Of a DNA stretch of 11,134 nt, positions 6,801 through 11,134 are shown one piece after another (position 1 is the stretch's first letter; each line of letters opens with the position of its first letter). Origin of the DNA: JBFWQM01 sp050249455 (GTDB lineage Bacteria > Pseudomonadota > Alphaproteobacteria > MPNO01 > VGEU01). The translations under genes were made by a program, and so were the position numbers. The DNA is taken from the NCBI GenBank assembly GCA_050249455.1, contig JBFWQM010000190.1:1-11134 (forward strand). The letters run 5' to 3'. Below the pieces are notes generated by a model. The model saw only the letters and a list, made by a program, of their open reading frames with translations, made no database searches and was not told the origin of the DNA.

Positions 6801-7403
6801 GCCTACATCCGCGACGTGCACGAAAGCGGCACGCACCTGCTGCAGGTCATCAACGACATCCTCGACCTGTCGAAGGTCGAGGCCGGCCGGCTGACGCCGA
6901 ACCTCGCCCGGGTCGATCCGCGCGTGGCGATCGACAGCAGCATCCGCATCGTCAAGCCACGCGCCGATTCGCGCGGGCTGCGCATCCTGACACGCATTGC
7001 GCCCGATGTCGGCGCGGTCGAGGCGGACGACCGCATCCTGAAGCAGATCCTGATGAACCTGCTGTCGAACTCGGTCAAGTTCACCCGCGGCGGCGGCAAG
7101 ATCGGCGTCCGCGCCAGCCGCGGCGCCGACGGCATGGTCACCATCCGGGTGGTCGATGTCGGGATCGGCATCGCGCCTTCCGACATGGCGCGGGTGATGC
7201 AGCCGTTCGGCCAGGTCGACTCGACGCTCAGCCGCAAGTTCCAGGGCACCGGCCTCGGCCTGCCGCTGACCCGGTCGCTGGTCGCGCTGCTCGACGGCAC
7301 GTTCGTCCTGTGGTCCAAGCCCGACCTCGGCACCGTCGTCACCGTCCGCCTGCCGGCGTGGAAGGAGCGGGGCGGCGCCTCCGGCCCGCAGGGCGACGCC
7401 TAG
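3825..7403 (+). CDS. Soluble sensor histidine kinase with seven PAS domains (PleC/DivJ-like HisKA)
   Basis: This is a cytoplasmic sensor kinase of 1192 residues with no membrane segment or signal peptide. A short charged coiled coil (about 28-60) precedes seven PAS domains at roughly 60-172, 187-300, 315-425, 440-556, 571-684, 697-809 and 821-930. Several end in the usual RDIT/RDVT motif. The HisKA domain (951-1020) carries the phospho-acceptor His962 in FLANMSHELRTPLNAIIGFS. It continues EMFGPLGNDNY and HLLQVINDILDLSKVEAG, the pattern of PleC/DivJ/PdhS-type kinases that act on DivK. The ATPase domain (about 1068-1177) has an N box (NLLSNSVKF), a G1 box (DVGIGI) and a G2 box (GTGLGLPL), so it should be active. 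There is no receiver domain and no response regulator nearby, so it is an orphan. PAS ligands (haem, flavin, small molecules) cannot be read. The start is uncertain: no Shine-Dalgarno precedes 3825, and in-frame ATGs at 3861 and 3882 are alternatives. A CtrA box lies just upstream. Confidence 0.92.
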   Translation: MTDIFRIPVASLMALGRSGMKHADPADGSDREAALEARVASLERRLAAAEAERDSLRRAADPFFELVEQMPDAVMVHDRQWRILYLNPAGVAQFGLSSAAEAIGGTPERFIHPNWRTAIKDRFQEIERGEKLRFLVHRRLRPDGSTYFASSAAVAVDWNGTPACVVVIRDVTQQLFNAELVASVETRLRDAIESMTEGFAVFDRDDRLVEMNQRYRTEIFPRLGAWLAPGVHYDDIVRKVWEHAGARDAEEVADKVATARNSHRAGHGRNRIALPDGRVIRVVKRRTADGGTVGVYSDITEEQRRDDALREANERHRRVLDMLPDAVVIHCNGRFAYVNAAAVALFGAPDADALVGRSNFDFMPPEWQDVVRERMRYYVENGVPPAPQRQQRRRWDGGTIDVENHARMTTWNGEPAWIVVMRDISQRITAERELQETQRRLVAITANLPGAVYQRVLYPDGRIDFPYVSDGVRETHGFTAAEVLANPFLLVQSLHPEDRARYREALHASARDLTPFEMELRNHWPNGRAVWTHSVARPHRRDDGAVVWDGIFFDITAQKAAEERAALAHRWLLDAIECINEGFALWDRDDRLLLANRKYLDNQAVSAIPVGTGIKAEDFVRRRAPGVYGVDDEATAEAWIEMRMRHHREGREPFEVHDKKGRWTLISERRTPEGFTVGLYADITGRKRREKALQESEARYRGLVELMPDLVYVVVDGRFAFVNAAGARLLGAATSAELIDRPSAEFTHPDYIPEMRHRYGRVLNEGILVTPWECRRLRLDGSEFWTENVARQIVWQGRTASLVIARDITDQIAAKRALRDSEATLKALINASPDIAFLLDHKGMTLTANDAAARYFGTTIEAFVGSRARDFSRPDGREQRDAAIEHAIEKRAPVSLDQRRDGRWLHYTFCPVIDKKGRLQRVAIFIRDVTEARDAEENMRQAKETAEVANRSKSEFLANMSHELRTPLNAIIGFSEIMMTEMFGPLGNDNYKAYIRDVHESGTHLLQVINDILDLSKVEAGRLTPNLARVDPRVAIDSSIRIVKPRADSRGLRILTRIAPDVGAVEADDRILKQILMNLLSNSVKFTRGGGKIGVRASRGADGMVTIRVVDVGIGIAPSDMARVMQPFGQVDSTLSRKFQGTGLGLPLTRSLVALLDGTFVLWSKPDLGTVVTVRLPAWKERGGASGPQGDA
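4383..6614 (+). repeat. Internal tandem duplication of a three-PAS block in the kinase
   Basis: PAS2-PAS3-PAS4 (residues about 187-570) and PAS5-PAS6-PAS7 (about 571-930) share landmarks at a constant spacing of 384 residues (1152 bases). The pairs are DAIESMTEGFAVFDRDDRL with DAIECINEGFALWDRDDRL (Gly198/Gly582), MLPD with LMPD (Pro324/Pro708), RDIS with RDIT (Asp423/Asp807), and NLPG with ASPD (Pro449/Pro833). PAS7 is about ten residues shorter than PAS4 near its end. The DNA copies have diverged, so this is an old protein-level repeat rather than a recent DNA duplication. Confidence 0.7.
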
Positions 7404-8698
7404 CGCGTCCAGGCGTGGCCGACTTTGGCCTCCGCCCAGCGCGCGACGGCCAGCAGGTCGTCGTCCTTGTGGAAACGGCCGATCAGCTTGGTGCCGACGG
7501 GCAGGCCCTTCGGGCCCTTGTGGGTCGGCAGGGTGATCGCCGGCGCGTGCAGGAAGGTCCACAGGCTCTGGAACTTGGGGTCCCCGGTGTAGCCGATGCC
7601 CTCCGGCGCCTCGCCGGCCGCGCTGGCCACCAGCAGCGCGTCGCAGTCGCCCAGCACGCCGGGGTAGTCGGCGCGGGCCTGCGCGGCGGCGGCGAGGTCG
7701 GCGAGATAGCCCTCGTACGGGTGGTCGCGGCCGATCGCCAGGGTCTGCCTGATCTTCTCGCTCAGCTTGTCGCGGTGGTTGTTCCACTCCCACGCCAGCG
7801 CCCGGTAGAACTCGTAGGACAGCACGCGCCAGTGCGCGTCGGCCATGCGGGCGAAGCTGTCGGGCAACGTCACCTCGGTCACCTGCGCGCCGGCGGCGGC
7901 CAGCCGGCCGGCCATGTCCTCGACCGCCTCCACCGATTCCGGCTGCAGCTCGCGCCACAGGTGGGTGCGCGCCATCGCGATGCGAGGCGGCCGGCCGAGC
8001 GTCTTGTTGCCGACCGGCTTGCCTGCCATCACCGAGGACACGAGGTCGATGTCGTCCACCGAACGCGCCATGCAGCCGATGGTATCCAGCGACTCGGCCT
8101 CCGACATCACGCCGGTGCGGTTGATCACGCCGTAGCTCGGCTTCCAGCCGACCACGCCGCAGAACGCGGCCGGCCGGATCACCGATCCCGCCGTCTGGGT
8201 GCCGAGGCCGGCAGGGGCCATCCGGTCGGCGACCGAGGCGGCCGTGCCGCTCGACGACCCGCCGGGGGTGTGCGCGGGGTTGTGCGGGTTGCGCGTCTGG
8301 TTGGGATGCGAGGCGGCGAACTCGGTGGTCACCGTCTTGCCCATGATGACCGCGCCGGCGGCGCGCAGCAGGCCGACCGCGGAGGCATCGGACAGGGTGC
8401 GGTTGCCGGTGTGGATCGGCGAGCCCATGCCGGTCGGCATGTCGGCGGTGAAGAAGATGTCCTTGATCGCCACCGGCACGCCGTGCAGCGGCCCCAGGCT
8501 GCCCTTGGCGGTCGCCGCATCGCGTTCGCGCGCCTGCGCCAGCGCCAGCGCGGGGTCGAGGTAGGCCCAGGCCTGCACGGCCGGCTCGCGCTCGGCGATG
8601 CGCGCCAGGCAGTCGGCGACCAGCGCCTCGGAGGTGATCTCGCGGGCGGCGATGCGCCGGGCCGCTTCGGTGGCGGTGATTTCGTTGAGCTTGGTCAT
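7400..8698 (-). CDS. Amidase-signature family hydrolase
   Basis: This is a predicted cytoplasmic amide hydrolase with the Ser-cisSer-Lys triad. All three residues are visible: Lys79 in VPVAIKD, Ser148 in the glycine/serine-rich GGSSSGTAASVA loop, and nucleophile Ser172 in GTQTAGSVIRPA. The spacing Ser148-Ser172 (24) equals that in malonamidase E2 and FAAH. The 432 residues lie in the range of stand-alone family members (about 400-480). GatA is less likely because no gatC or gatB is adjacent. The substrate cannot be inferred; family members act on aryl or aliphatic amides, allophanate, carbamoyl compounds and others. The start at 8698 opens MTKLNEITATEAARRI and has no Shine-Dalgarno. A -10-like TATAGT ends only eight bases before it, suggesting a leaderless mRNA. 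The stop codon (CTAG core at 7400-7403) overlaps the kinase stop, and the two genes converge. Confidence 0.9.
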   Translation of the reverse strand: MTKLNEITATEAARRIAAREITSEALVADCLARIAEREPAVQAWAYLDPALALAQARERDAATAKGSLGPLHGVPVAIKDIFFTADMPTGMGSPIHTGNRTLSDASAVGLLRAAGAVIMGKTVTTEFAASHPNQTRNPHNPAHTPGGSSSGTAASVADRMAPAGLGTQTAGSVIRPAAFCGVVGWKPSYGVINRTGVMSEAESLDTIGCMARSVDDIDLVSSVMAGKPVGNKTLGRPPRIAMARTHLWRELQPESVEAVEDMAGRLAAAGAQVTEVTLPDSFARMADAHWRVLSYEFYRALAWEWNNHRDKLSEKIRQTLAIGRDHPYEGYLADLAAAAQARADYPGVLGDCDALLVASAAGEAPEGIGYTGDPKFQSLWTFLHAPAITLPTHKGPKGLPVGTKLIGRFHKDDDLLAVARWAEAKVGHAWTR

Positions 8699-8714
8699 GG
8701 CGCGCGACTATAAC
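8685..8714 (+). promoter_or_regulatory. Candidate promoter of the EEP-family gene
   Basis: TTGAGC (8685-8690) and TATAAC (8709-8714) are 18 bases apart and match four and five of six consensus positions. The start would fall near 8721, leaving a leader of about 39 bases before the ATG at 8760. The -35 box lies inside the beginning of the amidase gene on the opposite strand, and the -10 box overlaps the amidase -10 box. Confidence 0.45.
8707..8712 (-). promoter_or_regulatory. Candidate -10 box of the amidase gene (leaderless start)
   Basis: On the minus strand TATAGT (8712-8707) matches five of six -10 positions and ends eight bases before the amidase ATG at 8698. Transcription would begin at or within two bases of the start codon. 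I see no good -35 box at 16-18 bases. The lack of any Shine-Dalgarno fits leaderless translation, which is common in alphaproteobacteria. Confidence 0.4.
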
Positions 8715-8759
8715 AAATCGCCACGGCCGTGCACCCCCCGCTCGGAGCGCCGCGCCCGC

Positions 8760-9746
8760 ATGCGCATCGCGACCTTCAACCTGGAGACGCTCGACGACGC
8801 TGCCGAGGCCGGGCCGCCGTTCGCGGAGCGGCTGCGCCTGTTGCGTCCCCAGCTCGCGCGGCTGCGCGCCGACGTCCTGTGCCTGCAGGAGGTGAACGCC
8901 CAGAAGGTCGACCCGGCCAGGCATGCGCCCCGCGTCTTCCGCGCCCTCGACACCCTGCTCGCCGGCACGCCCTATGCGGCGTATGCCCGCGCCAGCTCCC
9001 GGCTGGCCGACGACCGCGGCCCGCTCGACGTCCATAACCTGGTGACGCTGAGCCGCCGGTCGCTCGCGGCGCAGCGCCAGCACTGGCACGACCTCGTGCC
9101 GGCGCTCGACTGGCGGGCGCTGACCGCGCGGCCGCGGCCGGCGGCGGGCGAGCCGGTGGCCTGGGACCGGCCGATCCTCCATGCCGCGGTCGCGCTCGCC
9201 GACGGGCGCACCCTGCACGTCTTCAACGTCCACCTGCGCGCGCCGCTCGCCGCCTTCATTGCCGGCCAGAAATCGGGCGCCTTCGCGTGGAAGACCTCCG
9301 CCGGCTGGGCCGAAGGCTTCTTCCTCGCCACCGTCAAGCGGGCCGGCCAGGCGCTGGAGGCGCGGCTGGCGATCGACGCGCTGCTCGACGCCGACCCGGA
9401 CGCCTTGATCGCGGTGTGCGGCGACATGAACGCCGAGGTCAACGAGATGCCGCTGCGCCTCCTGCGCGCCGAGGAGGAGGACACCGCCAACGGCGCGCTG
9501 GCCAGCCGGGTCATGGTGCCGCTCGAGCGCGCGCTGGCGGATTCGCGCCGCTACACCGTGCTGCACGCCGGGCAGCGGCTGATGCTGGACCATATCCTGG
9601 TGTCGCGGGCGTTGATGGGCGCCTTCCGCGGGGTGGAGGTCCATAACGAGGCGCTGGAGGACGAGGTGGTCGGCTACGCGCTCGCCGGCGGCTCGCCGGA
9701 ATCTTACCACGCGCCCCTGGTCGCCGAGTTCGACCTGCCCGCCTGA
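8760..9746 (+). CDS. Endonuclease/exonuclease/phosphatase (EEP) family hydrolase
   Basis: This is a metal-dependent phosphodiester or phosphomonoester hydrolase of the EEP fold (DNase I, exonuclease III and inositol-phosphatase relatives), 328 residues and cytoplasmic, with no signal peptide. Motifs run in the expected order: MRIATFNLE (Asn7), LCLQEVN with metal-binding Glu44, FNVHLRAP, CGDMNAE with catalytic Asp222 and Asn224, LDHILVS with Asp277 and His278, and SYHAPLVAEF with His317 as the final catalytic histidine (often SDH in relatives). The substrate cannot be told. The ATG at 8760 is chosen because it begins exactly at the family's first strand. A GGAG lies 12 bases upstream, a little far. 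The frame stays open further upstream, with ATGs that overlap the amidase start. The family often includes secreted nucleases, but nothing here shows export. Confidence 0.88.
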   Translation: MRIATFNLETLDDAAEAGPPFAERLRLLRPQLARLRADVLCLQEVNAQKVDPARHAPRVFRALDTLLAGTPYAAYARASSRLADDRGPLDVHNLVTLSRRSLAAQRQHWHDLVPALDWRALTARPRPAAGEPVAWDRPILHAAVALADGRTLHVFNVHLRAPLAAFIAGQKSGAFAWKTSAGWAEGFFLATVKRAGQALEARLAIDALLDADPDALIAVCGDMNAEVNEMPLRLLRAEEEDTANGALASRVMVPLERALADSRRYTVLHAGQRLMLDHILVSRALMGAFRGVEVHNEALEDEVVGYALAGGSPESYHAPLVAEFDLPA

Positions 9747-9752
9747 CGTTTC

Positions 9753-9781
9753 ACCGGGCTGTCACACGCTTGTGAGCCGGT
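9753..9781. other. Imperfect hairpin or dyad after the EEP stop codon
   Basis: TCACA-CGCT-TGTGA (9762-9775) is an inverted repeat, flanked outside by ACCGG (9753-9757) and CCGGT (9777-9781), which also pair. As RNA this forms a two-part stem with an asymmetric internal loop. No T-run follows, so it is not a classical terminator. As DNA the half-sites are in the opposite order to a CRP site. It may protect the 3' end of the EEP mRNA or be chance. Confidence 0.25.
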
Positions 9782-9897
9782 GTGTATCGCATCGGGGCGG
9801 CGGCGGACCTACATTCCCCTCAGGCGAAATCGAAACCCCCAACCGATCGAGCCGCGTTTCTGCTCTGACACACACGACGATCGTTACATCGTTACAG

Positions 9898-9936
9898 GCG
9901 GACCCGGTCAGCTCCTTCCGGGTCCGCTTTTGTTTT
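9898..9936 (+). terminator. Strong rho-independent terminator with CTCCTT in the loop
   Basis: GCGGACCCGG (9898-9907) pairs perfectly with CCGGGTCCGC (9918-9927) over 10 bp, enclosing the 10-base loop TCAGCTCCTT. TTTTGTTTT follows directly. The T-tract is present only on the plus strand, so it ends rightward transcription from the EEP gene or from a small RNA. The loop sequence is complementary to an AAGGAG ribosome-binding site. Confidence 0.9.
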
Positions 9937-9970
9937 GGGCCGGGGGAAAGGACCTTGGAACTCGGCGTCG

Positions 9971-11134
9971 CTACCGCCCTTCCTGGCGCCAGGCGAGGAG
10001 GAGGGTGCCGAGACCGAGGATCAGCAGCGCGATGGCCGGCAGCAGCGGCACCTCGCGCACGCTAGTGACCCGGTAGTCGTTGTTGGCGACCAGGCCCATC
10101 CAGTCCGGGCCGCTGGTGCGCCGGCCGTCGCGCACGCGGCGGAGCTCGGGCAGGCCGTCGGCCAGCCAGTGGCTGCCGCCGCCGGTCGCCTGGGTCAGCG
10201 GCGCCAGCGGGGCGGGCGAGGCCCGCATGTCGGCGAATTCCTTCGGGTTCAGGTTGCCGACCGCGGCCAGCCGGTTGTGTCGGTCGTCGCTGACCCGGTA
10301 GATGCCCATCTCCTTGACCGGCACGGTGGCGCGCGCCCGGCCGCCGAAGCCGTCGGTCAGCCGCACCGTCGTCGTCTCGCCGGACGGCGACACCACCTGG
10401 ACCGGGCTGTCGTCGGGCTCCAGGCTGCGGCGGACGATGGTCAGGCCGTTGCCGTCGAACGTCGCCTGGAGGTCCGATTCCTCCAGATCCGGCTCCTTCA
10501 TCAGCCAGTGCGCCAGCCGGCGCAGCATCTCCGAATGCGGTCCGCCGCCCTCGAAGCCGCGCGCCCACAGCCACAGGTGGTCGGACAGCACCTGGGCGAC
10601 CCGGCCCTCGCCGACCCGGTCCACCACCAGCAGCGGCCGCTCGCCGGAGCCCTGCATCAGCGTGTTGCCGCGCCGCACGGTAGCGTCGATGTCGCGGAAC
10701 CAGCGGCCCCAGCGCGGGTTGGCGGCGTCGGCGCCGGGCAGGTCGGCGGTGATCGGATGGCGGCGGCCCTGCTCGGAAAGCTGCGGCTTGAACCCTTCCT
10801 CGACCACCGTGCCGGTCGGCGCCGCGGGCAGGATCTCGCCCAGCGGCGTGCGGAACAGGCTGAGCGGCGAGGCGAACTCCGGACCCGTCGCGTCCAGCAC
10901 GGCGCCGCCGCGCTCCACGTAGCGCGCGATGTTGTCGTAGTAGGTGCTGGGCAGCACGCCGCGCCGCCGGTAGCGGTCGAAGATGATCAGGTCGAACTCG
11001 TTGAGCTTGATCTCGAACAGCTCGCGGATCGGGAAGGCGATCAGCGACAGCTCGCGCACCGGCGTCGCGTCCTGCTTCTCCGGCGGGCGCAGGATGGTGA
11101 AGTGGACCAGGTCGACCGACGGGTCGGCCTTCAG
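9971..11134 (-). CDS. C-terminal part of a membrane-anchored protein with a glutamine-amidotransferase-like domain
   Basis: The frame is open from the right edge to a TAG at 9971-9973, giving 387 residues. The true start is outside the window; the GTG at 11059 is internal. The visible part begins in a class-I glutamine-amidotransferase-like fold (HFTILRPPEK, NEFDLIIFDRY, YVERGGAVLDATG), as in large alphaproteobacterial membrane proteins often annotated 'glutamine amidotransferase-like'. The elbow after GGAVL has no cysteine, and no cysteine occurs anywhere in the 387 residues, so amidotransferase activity is unlikely. After about residue 205 comes a beta-rich domain (VQVVSPSGETTTVRL, MGIYRV), then one C-terminal membrane helix (PLLPAIALLILGLGTLLLAW) and the basic tail RQEGR. 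The beta-rich domain is therefore probably periplasmic. Such proteins are often encoded near MoxR-ATPase, DUF58 and DUF4159 genes; those would lie to the right and cannot be checked. The gene converges on the EEP gene. Confidence 0.72.
   Translation of the reverse strand: MKADPSVDLVHFTILRPPEKQDATPVRELSLIAFPIRELFEIKLNEFDLIIFDRYRRRGVLPSTYYDNIARYVERGGAVLDATGPEFASPLSLFRTPLGEILPAAPTGTVVEEGFKPQLSEQGRRHPITADLPGADAANPRWGRWFRDIDATVRRGNTLMQGSGERPLLVVDRVGEGRVAQVLSDHLWLWARGFEGGGPHSEMLRRLAHWLMKEPDLEESDLQATFDGNGLTIVRRSLEPDDSPVQVVSPSGETTTVRLTDGFGGRARATVPVKEMGIYRVSDDRHNRLAAVGNLNPKEFADMRASPAPLAPLTQATGGGSHWLADGLPELRRVRDGRRTSGPDWMGLVANNDYRVTSVREVPLLPAIALLILGLGTLLLAWRQEGR

Larger units (their letters stand above)
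9747..9970. other. 224-base intergenic region, possible small RNA or long 3' UTR
   Basis: No convincing protein frame is present. The region holds an imperfect hairpin just after the EEP stop (9753-9781), a locally A/C-rich, less GC-rich stretch (about 9818-9900), a tandem direct repeat ATCGTTAC-ATCGTTAC (9880-9895), and a strong rho-independent terminator (9898-9936). The terminator is 150 bases beyond the EEP stop. The stretch is therefore either a long 3' UTR or a separate small RNA of roughly 100-150 bases. I could not find a promoter good enough to decide; TACATT at 9813-9818 is the best -10 candidate, with no strong -35. Confidence 0.35.

Noticed and set aside
7400..8698. Amidase as GatA, the glutamyl-tRNA amidotransferase subunit
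   Set aside because: No gatC or gatB lies next to it, and the chain is shorter than usual GatA (about 485-495), so a stand-alone amidase is more likely.
6551..8713. Plus-strand open frame of 720 codons across the kinase end and the amidase
   Set aside because: It is out of frame with the kinase catalytic domain and antisense to the amidase triad; no domain is recognisable.
6051..9710. Minus-strand open frame of about 1219 codons antisense to the kinase C-terminus, overlapping the amidase in another frame and antisense to the EEP gene
   Set aside because: It crosses three well-supported genes and its translation has no recognisable domain, with Arg/Gly/Ala-rich composition. A GC-bias artefact.
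9762..9775. TCACA-N4-TGTGA as a CRP/FNR site
   Set aside because: The half-sites are in the reverse order (CRP is TGTGA-N6-TCACA) and the spacer is four, so it fits a short RNA hairpin better.
9772..10076. Two overlapping plus-strand frames of about 97 codons between the EEP gene and the membrane protein
   Set aside because: Neither has a good ribosome-binding site or recognisable domain. Both run through the terminator hairpin and into the antisense of the membrane-helix region.
1..11134. Mobile elements, CRISPR, phage, toxin-antitoxin or defence clusters
   Set aside because: I found no transposase, integrase, spaced direct repeats, terminal repeats, toxin-like small gene pairs or nuclease-helicase combinations. 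The EEP protein alone is not evidence of a defence system.

Overview
The window is GC-rich DNA (I estimate 67-69% GC by eye), with tightly packed genes, short intergenic gaps and strong G/C bias at third codon positions. Several features point to an alphaproteobacterium, possibly Rhodospirillales or Hyphomicrobiales. These are an MntR of the proteobacterial type, a small DUF1488 protein, a short secreted SleB-type hydrolase, a soluble multi-PAS kinase with a PleC/DivJ-like HisKA segment, and a perfect CtrA-type box. No rRNA, tRNA, CRISPR array, insertion sequence or phage gene is visible, and no gene-free stretch exceeds 300 bases.

Layout, left to right. (1) Bases 1-976, minus: a secreted type-1 substrate-binding protein of a branched-chain-amino-acid-type ABC transporter, cut by the left edge. 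(2) Bases 1127-1600, plus: mntR, divergent from gene 1, with every manganese-ligand position intact. (3) Bases 1680-1982 and 2084-2542, plus: a DUF1488 protein, then a secreted SleB/CwlJ-like cell-wall hydrolase. A symmetric terminator (2565-2591) closes this stretch. (4) Bases 2619-3689, minus: a class III extradiol dioxygenase in which a LigB-like catalytic domain is fused to a short LigA-like tail. (5) Bases 3825-7403, plus: a cytoplasmic histidine kinase of 1192 residues with seven PAS domains. (6) Bases 7400-8698, minus: an amidase-signature hydrolase whose stop codon overlaps that of the kinase. (7) Bases 8760-9746, plus: an endonuclease/exonuclease/phosphatase-fold hydrolase, divergent from the amidase. 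(8) Bases 9971-11134, minus: the C-terminal part of a membrane-anchored protein with a glutamine-amidotransferase-like fold, cut by the right edge.

The most interesting part is the kinase locus. A perfect TTAA-N7-TTAAC site, the CtrA consensus, ends 16 bases before the annotated start codon. The kinase carries a HisKA segment of the type found in DivK-linked kinases, which act upstream of CtrA. Together these suggest a cell-cycle-linked kinase that could sit in a feedback loop with CtrA. Inside the protein, PAS2-PAS3-PAS4 and PAS5-PAS6-PAS7 line up at a constant offset of exactly 384 residues, which indicates tandem duplication of a three-PAS block.

Other signals worth noting are a 9-bp dyad over the dioxygenase -10 box, a back-to-back promoter pair sharing one TATA core between the amidase and the EEP gene (with the amidase mRNA predicted leaderless), two GANTC sites around the hydrolase -35 box, and a terminator whose loop carries CTCCTT, complementary to a Shine-Dalgarno sequence. 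Most genes look like unrelated single-gene units. I see no multi-gene defence or mobile system here.
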